Assembly: GCF_000284515.1 (NCBI RefSeq)
Contig: NC_017668.1
Coordinates: 3,286,001 to 3,350,000 of the forward strand
Direction of reading: 5' to 3'
Length of the DNA stretch: 64,000 nucleotides
Source of the DNA: Halobacillus halophilus DSM 2266
Lineage (GTDB): Bacteria; Bacillota; Bacilli; Bacillales; Halobacillaceae
Below are positions 15,763 to 23,587 of this stretch, one piece after another; position 1 is the stretch's first letter, and every line of letters starts with the position of its first letter. The notes under the pieces are model-generated. The model saw only the letters and a program-made list of their open reading frames with translations, made no database searches and was not told where the DNA came from. Position numbers and translations under genes: made by a program.

Positions 15763-16139
15763 TTAACTAAATTTGCTTACCAAAATAATATCTAGCACTA
15801 CAAAGAGGAGAAATAGAAAAGCACTGCCATATATATAACGTTTTTTCTCCCCGCTCCACCATAGCGCCAAAGTCATAAGAGCAAAAACAACGATGAGCAC
15901 TTGATTTTTTTGAAGCCTGTCTTGCTTTTGAAATAGGTTAAGGGCTTCTTTAGGCTCACCTTGAAAGGTCTGTTCACTGATTTCCTTCCCATACCAATTG
16001 TAGCTAATCACCTGGCGGGTTGAAGTTTCCTCTATAAACTCTAATTTCTTAAAACCTAATACAGGAAGTTCAATAGAAAAAAAAACAGTAAACCACCTAT
16101 AACAAATACTAATAGTTGCGCTGCTGTCTTTCTTTTCAA
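15763..16139 (-). pseudogene. Two-span membrane protein frameshifted in a T9 tract
   Basis: TTG 16139, eight bases after AAAGGAGGAG, opens a frame giving LKRKTAAQLLVFVIGGLLFF, which then stops. After a run of nine T (16077-16085 on the plus strand, as A9) the other frame continues SIELPVLGFKKLEF..VISYNWYGKE to the stop at 15763. Changing the tract to ten (or seven) T restores a single protein of about 125 residues with an N-terminal and two C-terminal membrane segments. This may be phase variation, decay or a sequencing error. Confidence 0.6.
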
Positions 16140-16154
16140 AGATTTTCTCCTCCT

Positions 16155-16331
16155 TTAGGACGATGAGGTATCCCCTTTATCTCTTCCTTGTTCAATCGGA
16201 GGCATGTGATTAAGTTTCGTTTCTATTTTCTCTATTCGTTTTTTTATATTGATCAATAATACGATGACCATAAGGAACAAAAGCGGGATAACAACAAATA
16301 AAAACAGCGATACGAACTGTCCTGCTGCCAT
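16155..16331 (-). CDS. 58-residue membrane protein with coiled tail
   Basis: ATG 16331 follows TAGGAGGGGG by about ten bases. The product has one strong transmembrane helix (VSLFLFVVIPLLFLMVIVLL) and then a charged helix (KKRIEKIETKLNH) with a polar tail. Its stop overlaps the ribosome-binding site of the next gene, so the two are cotranscribed. Function unknown. Confidence 0.65.
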   Translation of the reverse strand: MAAGQFVSLFLFVVIPLLFLMVIVLLINIKKRIEKIETKLNHMPPIEQGRDKGDTSSS

Positions 16332-16382
16332 ACTATTGATCTTCCCCCTCCTAAAAAGTTCAAATTCTTCTAGAGTATTAAA

Positions 16383-16661
16383 TCAAGCCATTTGCGACAT
16401 CAATAATATAGAAACGATAAAAAAACAGGACATAATAGCGATTACTGTACCTAAAGCCGCCAGAATCATAAGCTTTTTTCGAGAATTCTTTTCAATGCCG
16501 ATTATACCCAGGACTACTGATAGAGCCAGAATAATAAATAACAAAGTAACCAATAGGGTGAAATTGATTCTAATATAGCCGTACATGCCTGCATAGAATA
16601 CGATTATGGGGATGATACTTAGTGAAATGGACCAATAACTAAGCCAACTATGTCCTTTCAT
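16383..16661 (-). CDS. Three-span small membrane protein
   Basis: A 92-residue protein with hydrophobic segments at about 8-28, 33-54 and 67-90 and a short basic loop, EKNSRKK. The ribosome-binding site GCAGGAGGG precedes ATG 16661. It resembles DUF4190-like small membrane proteins in layout only. It is the second gene of a leftward run beginning at 16910. Confidence 0.65.
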   Translation of the reverse strand: MKGHSWLSYWSISLSIIPIIVFYAGMYGYIRINFTLLVTLLFIILALSVVLGIIGIEKNSRKKLMILAALGTVIAIMSCFFIVSILLMSQMA

Positions 16662-16697
16662 GCAAACCCTCCTGCAACTTAAAACCTTGATCTATCC

Positions 16698-16910
16698 TTA
16701 ACTAGTAAAATCTGAAGCTTTCTTATTAAAAAAATTTGATAGGATTATCATCAATAATCCGATGATGATTAGGGGGACGGAAGCCAATTCCAGAAAATCC
16801 GGCTTGCCTTCCATTCCATTGAACTCACTAAACGCAAATCCAGCAGCAAAAATCCATAATCCTACATAAACGAGCCATTTTCCAGCTGTGGTTTTCCTCT
16901 TCGTCAACAT
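16698..16910 (-). CDS. Two-span small membrane protein
   Basis: A 70-residue protein with a basic N-terminus and two helices (WLVYVGLWIFAAGFAF; VPLIIIGLLMIILSNFF). AGAGGGGGA precedes ATG 16910. It heads the leftward cluster of tiny membrane proteins 16910-15156. No family recognised. Confidence 0.6.
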   Translation of the reverse strand: MLTKRKTTAGKWLVYVGLWIFAAGFAFSEFNGMEGKPDFLELASVPLIIIGLLMIILSNFFNKKASDFTS

Positions 16911-17013
16911 TCACATCCCCCTCTTAGCTATCACCAATATGAGAATCCATTCATGACTACTTAATCCATACATTATGTAAATCAAGCTTATCAAAATTAC
17001 ATCCACATGGAAA

Positions 17014-17220
17014 TTATAACCACATAAAATGTGTGCTCTTTTCTATGTATCTAAACGGACAATGTCTTAAAGTACACGATGGTTGGAGCATCATAAATGT
17101 TCGCTTCAAATGAGCAGCTCTTTGATTTTTCCGAAGTTCATACCGCAGCAAGCCATGCTCAATCCCCCCTGTAACTTCGCCACCCTGACTCACAGTCAAT
17201 GTTATGTGATAGTACTTCAT
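17014..17220 (-). CDS. Doubtful 68-residue ORF coupled to upstream gene
   Basis: Its ATG overlaps the stop of the gene at 17217-17534 as ATGA. The translation (MKYYHITLTVSQGGEVTGGI onward) is basic, with several Cys/His and no domain. Another frame over the same bases also reads protein-like (FEANIYDAPTIVYFKTLSV), so this may be decayed sequence. Confidence 0.25.
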   Translation of the reverse strand: MKYYHITLTVSQGGEVTGGIEHGLLRYELRKNQRAAHLKRTFMMLQPSCTLRHCPFRYIEKSTHFMWL

Positions 17221-17534
17221 TTTTTCTTTAAAGATACTAGAAAGATCGTTAAATTTAACAGGATACTGTTAGCTATTAGAATCATCAGAAGGGAGTATGA
17301 GCTAAAAATTGCACTGTTACTCCCTGTATTTTCAGCAAGCTTAATCGCGACAGAAAACAATAGAAAAGGTGATGACATCGAGACTACAATTAATATCGAG
17401 TACTGTTTTTCTTTCTCTTTGAGATAAATAAACCAAATCCAGCCCCCGACTAACAAAATGAAAGCTAATAAATAGATAAATACCAAATAACCCCTCCAAT
17501 CATTAGCAAGTCCAAATAGTTGGCCCTCGCTCAC
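17217..17534 (-). CDS. Three-span membrane protein, hypothetical
   Basis: A 105-residue protein with hydrophobic stretches at about 15-38, 45-65 and 75-100 and a Lys-rich C-terminus. It starts with GTG 17534; the ribosome-binding site (GAGATCAA) is weak. No family recognised. It belongs with the other small membrane proteins of this stretch. Confidence 0.5.
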   Translation of the reverse strand: MSEGQLFGLANDWRGYLVFIYLLAFILLVGGWIWFIYLKEKEKQYSILIVVSMSSPFLLFSVAIKLAENTGSNSAIFSSYSLLMILIANSILLNLTIFLVSLKKK

Positions 17535-17548
17535 TTGATCTCATTCTA

Positions 17549-17719
17549 TTATTCCAAAGTAAACATAGGCAGGCAATGGCTGTGATGAACCTTCTGCTTG
17601 GCTCTTGGCATCTGATCACGTTGGACGACACGTGGCTCCATACCTTTTTCTACACGCTTTTTCACCTTTGCATCCATCCGCTGGGCCATTGGTGCACGGT
17701 AGATCCGCTTTGCTTTCAT
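17549..17719 (-). CDS. Possible small basic protein (56 aa)
   Basis: The frame MKAKRIYRAPMAQRMDAKVK continues with more Arg/Lys and His. Codon choice looks coding-like, but the ribosome-binding site is poor and an overlapping frame from ATG 17726 also stays open for 36 codons. It lies divergently upstream of the TetR gene. It could be a relic. Confidence 0.3.
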   Translation of the reverse strand: MKAKRIYRAPMAQRMDAKVKKRVEKGMEPRVVQRDQMPRAKQKVHHSHCLPMFTLE

Positions 17720-17783
17720 GAGGCATAGCTAAACCTTTTTCCATTTACTTTTGACTTACACTTTAATAGATGCTAACTTGAAA

Positions 17784-17803
17784 ATAGAATGAACGTTCTA
17801 TCT
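17784..17803. promoter_or_regulatory. TetR operator, site 1
   Basis: ATAGAA-N6-TTCTAT, containing the inner palindrome GAACGTTC, lies 20 bases before the TetR start and next to its ribosome-binding site. The same arrangement recurs at 18484-18505 before the MFS gene. Confidence 0.75.
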
Positions 17804-17823
17804 AAAGGAGGTTTGCTTAACCA

Positions 17824-18375
17824 TTGAGTGAGAAACGTAAACAAGTATTAAATGTGGCCGAACAACTATTTTATGATTATGGATTTCATGGAGTAGGTTT
17901 AAAACAAATTGTTAAAGAAGCAAATGTTGCGACGATGACGTTATATAATCACTTTTCCTCTAAGAACACGCTTGTAGAAGAGACCATTAAACACCGGGAA
18001 GAGCGGTACTGGGCATACATTCGCTCCACATCCGGGGCCTATTCTAACGAACCATTTGTACGAATTGCACAATTGCACGGAGCCTTCTTAAAAGAAGTAT
18101 CCCCTCAAGGGTGTATGTTCCTGCGTGCCATTGAAGTCTATCAGGATACAGACAGTAACATCGTGTATATTGCCAAAAACCATAAATCGAAAGTGCTGCA
18201 GTATTTCGAGGAACTTGCTATTGATAACAACATCAAAGATTATAAGAACTTTGCTTATGAGTTTCTTCTCATTATCGAAGGAGCTACATCCATGACTCAG
18301 ATTACAGATTCAACACAAGCCACCGAACATGCAGTTACCATGACAAAAGCTCTTCAATCCCATTTCCAAACTTAA
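17824..18375 (+). CDS. TetR/AcrR family transcriptional regulator
   Basis: A 183-residue regulator. The N-terminal HTH is clear: VLNVAEQLFYDYGFHGVGLK, QIVKEANVATMTLYNHFSSK. The C-terminal ligand-binding helices are family-typical. It starts with TTG 17824; AAAGGAGG lies 12 bases upstream, a slightly long spacing. It is followed after 160 bases by an MFS transporter with an identical operator motif. The likely model is that the repressor controls itself and the exporter and is released by the exported compound. Confidence 0.88.
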   Translation: MSEKRKQVLNVAEQLFYDYGFHGVGLKQIVKEANVATMTLYNHFSSKNTLVEETIKHREERYWAYIRSTSGAYSNEPFVRIAQLHGAFLKEVSPQGCMFLRAIEVYQDTDSNIVYIAKNHKSKVLQYFEELAIDNNIKDYKNFAYEFLLIIEGATSMTQITDSTQATEHAVTMTKALQSHFQT

Positions 18376-18483
18376 ACGGCATCCATTCGGATACCGTTTT
18401 TTCTATAAGTAAATCCTTGTCCCATATAGAAGAGTTCATGGTGCGCATTCATACAGCTTGTGTGAATTAAAAAATTTTAAAGC

Positions 18484-18505
18484 AGATAGAAAGAACGTTC
18501 TATCT
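18484..18505. promoter_or_regulatory. TetR operator, site 2
   Basis: AGATAGAA-N6-TTCTATCT with inner perfect palindrome AGAACGTTCT. It shares GAACGTTCTATCTAA with site 1 and lies 30 bases before the MFS start. Confidence 0.75.
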
Positions 18506-18535
18506 AAGTTTCAAGAAAAAGGAGTATCGTCGTTT

Positions 18536-19654
18536 ATGAATTTTACGAGACTCGTCTTTCCTGGCGTAACCATGATTGCTGTCACATATGGATTAGCAAG
18601 GTATAGTTTCGGATTATTACTTCCCAACATTTCCAGCTCATTTCAAATGTCTGATACCGTTTCTGGTATCATTTCTTCTCTATTTTACCTTGCCTATTGT
18701 TTTACTATTATTTATTCTATCGTCATGACAACCAATAAAGGACCTAAACCTATGATTATGCTGGCTGGTGGTTTTGCTGTTAGCGGAATGTTTATGATTA
18801 GTGCTTCCTTAAACGAGTGGATGCTCGCAGCAGGGGTTCTTCTGGCAGGGGGTAGTACAGGACTCGTGTCTCCACCGTATGGAGCAGCTATTGCCTTCTG
18901 GATAAAAGAACCCTTACAAGGAAAAGCAAACACGTGGATAAACTCCGGTACCAGCCTAGGTATAGTCGCAACGGGGGTTGGAGCTATTTTGCTGACGCCT
19001 CATTGGCGATACACATACGTACTGTATGCCGTTATTGCGTTAATCGTATTATGGTGGAATTACCGGATTATCCCAAAACCTGACGATTCCTTAAAAGTTC
19101 AACGCGGTCTATTATCAGCTAAAGGCTTAGAGGGAGCTAAATCCATGATCACCGGGGCTATTCTTATGGGGATCTCAAGTGCATGCTTTTGGACTTTTTC
19201 CAGGAGTTTCATAGAAAGCAGCGGGGACTTCAGTACGCTCGTATTATCTCTATTCTGGGTAACGATCGGACTCTTCGGTATAACCAGTGGTTTAGGCGGC
19301 GCCGTGATCGAACGAATTGGACTTCAATCCAGTTACACCCTATTTGCTGTAATGATGGGAGGAGCTTCGATTCTGCTTACATGGGCACCTGACAGTATCC
19401 CTATCGTAATAGGAGCAGCTGCGTTATTTGGCACTTCTAACTTGTTTATGTGTGGCTTGCTCATTGTCTGGGGAATCCGTGTATTCGAGAGTAATGCTTC
19501 TTTAGGTATAGGTGTACCCTTCCTTATGCTGTCCATAGGCCAAGTTATCGGGTCTATCCTTGCAGGCAGTATGATTGAAGGGATTGGTTACGCTGTGACG
19601 TTCGCTGTTTTTGGAGCCATCTCGATCTTAGGATCGTTTTTAAGAACAGCTTAA
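18536..19654 (+). CDS. MFS transporter, YbfB/YjiJ family
   Basis: A 372-residue major facilitator protein with about 12 membrane helices; the segment ARYSFGLLLPNISSSFQMSD near the first helix is typical of the YbfB/YjiJ group. Start ATG 18536 has AAAGGAG ten bases upstream; a longer frame from 18458 would run through the operator and is rejected. Pairing with a TetR regulator and shared operators suggests inducible efflux. Substrate unknown. Confidence 0.85.
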   Translation: MNFTRLVFPGVTMIAVTYGLARYSFGLLLPNISSSFQMSDTVSGIISSLFYLAYCFTIIYSIVMTTNKGPKPMIMLAGGFAVSGMFMISASLNEWMLAAGVLLAGGSTGLVSPPYGAAIAFWIKEPLQGKANTWINSGTSLGIVATGVGAILLTPHWRYTYVLYAVIALIVLWWNYRIIPKPDDSLKVQRGLLSAKGLEGAKSMITGAILMGISSACFWTFSRSFIESSGDFSTLVLSLFWVTIGLFGITSGLGGAVIERIGLQSSYTLFAVMMGGASILLTWAPDSIPIVIGAAALFGTSNLFMCGLLIVWGIRVFESNASLGIGVPFLMLSIGQVIGSILAGSMIEGIGYAVTFAVFGAISILGSFLRTA

Positions 19655-19682
19655 AGGAGGGCTCCGAAAACAATCCATCATG

Positions 19683-19720
19683 AAAACAGGCGAATCTTTT
19701 CGCGATTCGCCTGTTTTCTT
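19683..19720 (+). terminator. Rho-independent terminator
   Basis: Stem AAAACAGGCGAATC / GATTCGCCTGTTTT with T run, 29 bases after the MFS stop. Confidence 0.88.
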
Positions 19721-19780
19721 CTTGAATTTATGTCTAAACGCCGCTCTCCATTATCAGAATCTCAGCAGCAAAATCTAAGA

Positions 19781-19812
19781 AAATAGTTCGTCAAAGTACG
19801 AACTATTTTTTA
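19781..19812 (+). terminator. Second hairpin, overlapping a small gene's stop
   Basis: AAATAGTTCGT / ACGAACTATTT with six base loop and T run on the plus strand. It overlaps the last codons of the leftward gene ending at 19803. Confidence 0.7.
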
Positions 19813-19976
19813 CGTTTATTGAAATAGAAAACTTGAAAGTAAGTCATCAATGTAAGAGGAATGACCACTGCTATATGCCCGAATATGTCTAAATCTACAT
19901 TAAACAGTGGATTTATTAATAAACTCATCCCAAAGACATAAAGGGGGATTACTATAATTTTCAATGCCGTTACCAT
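19803..19976 (-). CDS. 57-residue two-span membrane protein
   Basis: ATG 19976 lies after AAAGGAAGGG. The product has two hydrophobic helices (ALKIIVIPLYVFGMSLLI; HIAVVIPLTLMTYFQVFYF) and a basic end, NKRKK. The family is not recognised. Too small for standard gene calling but well formed. Confidence 0.55.
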   Translation of the reverse strand: MVTALKIIVIPLYVFGMSLLINPLFNVDLDIFGHIAVVIPLTLMTYFQVFYFNKRKK

Positions 19977-20077
19977 AACTTCTCGTCCCTTCCTTTATAC
20001 GATCACCCCACGCCTGTGACTATTTATACCTTCTAAACTGACAACTAAATCACATTTTTCATAAAGGAGTGGGCTAG

Positions 20078-20202
20078 TTGTTCAAAGCAGAGTCTGCCTA
20101 CTTTTTGTGTTCGTAAAAGATAATAGTATAACAGCCAGTGTGGGATTGCCAACCATTACAGCTACCATAGCGATTGTGTTTACCGTTCATCAATTATATT
20201 AA
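20078..20202 (+). pseudogene. Frameshifted small membrane protein
   Basis: TTG 20078, behind AAAGGAGTGGG, starts MFKAESAYF and stops after 13 codons. The other frame then reads LFVFVKDNSITASVGLPTIT and a hydrophobic end to TAA 20202. A one-base slip at the T5 run joins them into about 40 residues. Weak but consistent with other slips in this window. Confidence 0.4.
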
Positions 20203-20505
20203 ATTTTAAAACGAATGAAAAAGGGATGCAATATAGGGGTGGGAAAACAAGATGGAAAGAAGCAACTCCCTTACCACTCTCATACATCCACGTGTTTAAA
20301 TGAAAACACAAAGGGAATCCCTCACTTGTGGAAGTTATTTTCTCCATAGAAAAGACTTCCCAGATAACCTGCGAACCATCGAAGAGGTTTTATAAAATGA
20401 AGGAATGGGAATATAACTTTCCATTGCCCACCGATAAACGGCAGGGGCAGCTTTTTACTAAGAAACGATAATCAATAACGCCAACTTAAGGAGGCTATTT
20501 TTACT
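20203..20505. other. Upstream region of the alcohol dehydrogenase gene
   Basis: About 300 bases with no convincing gene. Two very short frames with starts (at 20252 and 20398) are not supported. A small GC-rich inverted repeat, GCCCAC..GGGGCAGC, at 20428-20452 may be a leader hairpin. Confidence 0.4.
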
Positions 20506-21678
20506 ATGAGTCGTTTTACAATTCCACGCGATATTTATTTCGAAGAGAATGCACTAGAAGTGTTAGAGTCTTTTGAAGGTAAAAAGGCCGCACTCGTTAT
20601 TGGAGGAGGTTCTGTTAAGCGTAACGGAAACCTTTCCAAAGTACAGGAACACCTGGCAGCAGCCAATATAGAAACAGAAGTACTGGAAGGCTTCGACAGC
20701 GAGCCAACCTTTGAAGTCGTCAAACAAGGCGCCAAAGATCTGGAAAAATTCCAGCCGGACTGGATTATCGGCATTGGCGGCGGATCCGCAATGGACTCTG
20801 CCAAAGCAATCTGGCTCTATTATGAGCACCCGGATCTTGCTTTTGAAGATGCAATTAAGCCATTTGAACTGCCGCGTCTTCGCAATAAAGCGAAATTCGC
20901 CGGTATTCCAACAACAAGCGGAAGTGGCTCTGAAGTATCCAACCTTTCTGTTGTAGCCGATGAAACGACGAATGTGAAATATCCAGTAGCGGACTTTGAA
21001 CTGACACCGGATGTCGCGATTATCGATCCGGTTATGATCGAAGAACTGCCGAAGCACATCGCTGCTTATACAGGTATGGACGCATTCACGCACACCATCG
21101 AAGCTTATGTAGCGAAACCACGTACGATGTACACGGATATTCTGTCACTAGGCGGAGCTGAAGTGATTAAAGATAACCTGCTTGCGTCTTACCAAGGCGA
21201 TCAGGAAGCCGCTAAGAAAATGCACACCATTCAAGCAATGGCAGGCATGGCCTTTGCGAACGCTGTACTCGGTAACGTGCACAGCCTCGCTCATAAGAGT
21301 GGCCCAACGTTCGGCATTCCACATGGCTATGCCAACGCGATCTACCTGCCTTACGTGATTCAGTTCAACCGTGAAGTTGTTGAAGATCGTTTTGCAGAAA
21401 TCGCACGCCGTCTGAACCTGAAAGGCAATAACGATGCCGAATTGACGGATTCTCTTGTTGAGTATATCTATCAATTGAACAAAGATCTCGGTCTTGCTAC
21501 TACCCTTCAGGACTTCGGCGTATCCGAAGAAGAATTCAACAAGCATCTTGATACCATGGCCGAAAATGCTATGGAAGATCCATGCACAGGCACCAACCCG
21601 CGTGAAACTTCTCTAGAGCAAATGAAAGAGCTCTTTAAAGCTTCTTTCTATGGCAAGGAAGCTCTAGTTAAAGCGTAA
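20506..21678 (+). CDS. Iron-containing alcohol dehydrogenase
   Basis: A 390-residue group III (Fe-dependent) alcohol dehydrogenase. The dinucleotide-binding GGGSAMD lies near residue 95, TTSGSGSEVS follows at about 140, and the metal-binding His cluster is visible in NVHSLAHKSGPTFGIPHGYAN. It should interconvert alcohols and aldehydes with NAD(P)H in the cytosol; butanol, propanediol or lactaldehyde dehydrogenases share this fold and cannot be separated here. TAAGGAGG precedes the ATG. Codon choice is more optimised than its neighbours, hinting at high expression. Monocistronic. Confidence 0.92.
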   Translation: MSRFTIPRDIYFEENALEVLESFEGKKAALVIGGGSVKRNGNLSKVQEHLAAANIETEVLEGFDSEPTFEVVKQGAKDLEKFQPDWIIGIGGGSAMDSAKAIWLYYEHPDLAFEDAIKPFELPRLRNKAKFAGIPTTSGSGSEVSNLSVVADETTNVKYPVADFELTPDVAIIDPVMIEELPKHIAAYTGMDAFTHTIEAYVAKPRTMYTDILSLGGAEVIKDNLLASYQGDQEAAKKMHTIQAMAGMAFANAVLGNVHSLAHKSGPTFGIPHGYANAIYLPYVIQFNREVVEDRFAEIARRLNLKGNNDAELTDSLVEYIYQLNKDLGLATTLQDFGVSEEEFNKHLDTMAENAMEDPCTGTNPRETSLEQMKELFKASFYGKEALVKA

Positions 21679-21697
21679 ATAATGTATTTCAATAGCA

Positions 21698-21735
21698 AAA
21701 GAGTTCAGGGAGAATTTCCCTGAGCTCTTTTTTTA
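21698..21735 (+). terminator. Rho-independent terminator
   Basis: AAAGAGTTCAGGGA / TTCCCTGAGCTCTTT with a T run, 20 bases after the dehydrogenase stop. Confidence 0.88.
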
Positions 21736-21944
21736 TAGCTGGATAGCGGAAGTTGAGTTCTTCCCGCTCCTTTGAAATAATTGGAAACAACCTATTCAGT
21801 TGTCTTTAGGAGGGCTCATTTGAACAAGAAACAAGCAGCCTCATTCCTTTTAGGAATCATGCCCATCCTGGGCTCCAGTTAGCGGCGTTGTCCCAGGTGA
21901 TTAAGAATGATTGAATAACATCAACTATGGGAAGGGATGATCTA

Positions 21945-22181
21945 GTGAAAAAAGTGCTTAGAATATTTATAACGAAAACTTCAATAGTTCTGTTCATTTA
22001 TTTCTTGATAGCGTGGATAGAAGACTGGGGGATCAGTTTTCTTGCCTTATTCTTTGTGGCTCTGGTCTTCACCGCTTCAGGAATTTCCTCATTTATGGAA
22101 GGTTCAAAAGTAGAGGGATATATAAGTGCCGGACTCGGTGTAATGCTTGGAGTACTTTCCTGTCTCGGATTGTTCTTATAG
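21945..22181 (+). CDS. Three-span small membrane protein
   Basis: A 78-residue protein with hydrophobic helices at about 5-22, 26-48 and 58-78. GTG 21945 is chosen because GAAGGGA lies seven bases upstream; an in-frame ATG at 21927 overlaps that site. No family recognised. Terminator follows at 22286. Confidence 0.55.
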   Translation: MKKVLRIFITKTSIVLFIYFLIAWIEDWGISFLALFFVALVFTASGISSFMEGSKVEGYISAGLGVMLGVLSCLGLFL

Positions 22182-22285
22182 TATTATGCCGGTCAGTTTA
22201 AAAAGAAAAAACGATTGTGCTATATTGCTGAATTGGCCCGACTCTTTAAATCTCAGCTTAGAGAAATCTTGATTGCAATAAATAA

Positions 22286-22317
22286 AAATGACCTCGGTAC
22301 AATACCGAGATCATTTT
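22286..22317. terminator. Bidirectional terminator
   Basis: AAATGACCTCGGTA / TACCGAGATCATTT around a three-base loop, with T and A runs on either side. Convergent genes end at 22181 and 22414. Confidence 0.85.
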
Positions 22318-22413
22318 CTGGCAGCATAGATATTTTTTTAAAACTGTCCATGTTCTAGATTTAACTTTGATTTTGTTAACTCTTTTATAAGAATAATTAA
22401 CTTTAATAGATTA

Positions 22414-22773
22414 TTAGTATCCAACAGTAGCCATTCCAAAAATCGTACCGAATATACCGCAGGCAACTGCCGCAATCATTATAATAGTACCATGAGTTTG
22501 ATCATTCTTCCTATGTAAGTAACCAAAAATAACCCCACCTGCTGCGAACAATATCGGAATAAACAGTAGAGAAATAACAGAGAAAACCCAACCTAAAATT
22601 AAATATAGGTTAGAACTTTCCTTGCTTACGTTATTGCTAGAAATATCATTAGCAGCTGAAGTTGGTTTGTTATCATTTTCAACTTCTGTGGCTTGATTTA
22701 ATGGTTTTCCACATGAAACACAGAAATTAGCTTCTTGATTATTTTTTGCTCCGCAAGCACTACAATAAATAAT
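22414..22773 (-). CDS. Zinc-ribbon membrane protein with apparent ATT start
   Basis: An open frame of 119 codons has no ATG, GTG or TTG in the right place. It begins ATT ATT TAT TGT after GGGGAGGGG, giving the classic zinc-ribbon start M-I-Y-C-S-A-C-G-A-K-N and then FCVSCGKPL. A polar linker of about 40 residues follows, then two or three hydrophobic helices (LILGWVFSVISLLFIPILF; IIMIAAVACGIFGTIFGMA). The Cys spacing CxxC-x11-CxxC is intact. Family members normally start with ATG at this codon, so either ATT is used for initiation, as in infC, or the gene has lost its start. It should be a membrane protein with a cytoplasmic zinc ribbon. Confidence 0.7.
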   Translation of the reverse strand: MIYCSACGAKNNQEANFCVSCGKPLNQATEVENDNKPTSAANDISSNNVSKESSNLYLILGWVFSVISLLFIPILFAAGGVIFGYLHRKNDQTHGTIIMIAAVACGIFGTIFGMATVGY

Positions 22774-23122
22774 ATTCCCCTCCCCTTCTAAAATTATTTA
22801 CAAAATAAGTATATCTTATTTCAGGATAAATTACACAGATCTTAAATACCAAACTGTTGATTTTATCATTAAAATTAAAGCTAGGTCCCACTAAATCCAT
22901 ATAAAACACTTTGCTGCATACACAAAGGAGTCCAGTTATGACATTTGCTCACTGCTATAAACTTCCCCGTGATAGTAGGGAGAATGGCGTTTGTTTGGAT
23001 CGTATTTTTTAACCTATAGTTATCTTTCATATGTTCACCTCGCATTGCTTGAGAATATACTTAACCGTTGTAGAGGCTGAAAAGATGGATACAGCGCTTT
23101 AACTGCGTGTGAAAAGTCTCAT
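22774..23122. other. Intergenic region with no supported gene
   Basis: About 350 bases. A 24-codon frame from ATG 22938 has GGAG upstream but no recognisable product. Otherwise nothing seen. Confidence 0.4.
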
Positions 23123-23350
23123 TTACTTTTAGCTATAACTAACATTGGTGTACCATTTCTTTTTCACTTTATAGGACTTCGATACGCTGAGTAGTCAAGG
23201 GCTGCTTTAGTATCAGCATTCCTTATGTTGTTTCTTATTGCATATAGCACGTTACTTAAAAGATTTTCGCTTCTTGTTTTATCCAAAATAGAATATAAGG
23301 TAGATCTTTACAGCAAAACTCTAGCAGAATTTTGTCTAATTCCATGCTAA
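23123..23350 (+). pseudogene. EamA/DMT-family transporter fragment
   Basis: The frame reads LLLAITNIGVPFLFHFIGLRYAE, a stop TAG, then SRAALVSAFLMLFLIAYSTL. Intact EamA transporters have GLRYAxASRAALLxxLxPLF at this point, so TAG replaces the usual Ala/Ser codon. Only one or two of ten helices remain, with no start. It is a clear relic. Confidence 0.55.
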
Positions 23351-23418
23351 CTTCCAACTTGTAGGGGCACGAACATATTTCAACAGGTCTATTTCCGTCC
23401 ATGATTTAAACACCCCAG

Positions 23419-23447
23419 AAACTTCCATAAGATTGGAAGTTTTTTTT
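23419..23447 (+). terminator. Short terminator hairpin
   Basis: AAACTTCC / GGAAGTTT followed by a T8 run. It lies after the EamA relic. Confidence 0.65.
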
Positions 23448-23587
23448 CTATGGTAAAACCATCACGTCACTTAATAAAGCCTTTCCCTGATCTCCGCCAA
23501 TATCTACAACTCCTTTCATGTTAACCGGTCACGTTCAATAGAATAAAAGGTAAGGAAAAATTAACGTGGCAGAAGGAAGGCGTTCCC

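Noticed and set aside
18458-18535. Longer N-terminus for the MFS transporter
   Set aside because: The extension reads through the TetR operator and has no ribosome-binding site; ATG 18536 follows AAAGGAG.
20252-20470. Two very short frames before the alcohol dehydrogenase
   Set aside because: 15 and 24 codons, poor or no ribosome-binding sites and no homologous pattern.
20563-21546. Long antisense frames over the alcohol dehydrogenase gene
   Set aside because: They are shadows of a codon-biased gene; no ribosome-binding sites, and the translations resemble nothing.
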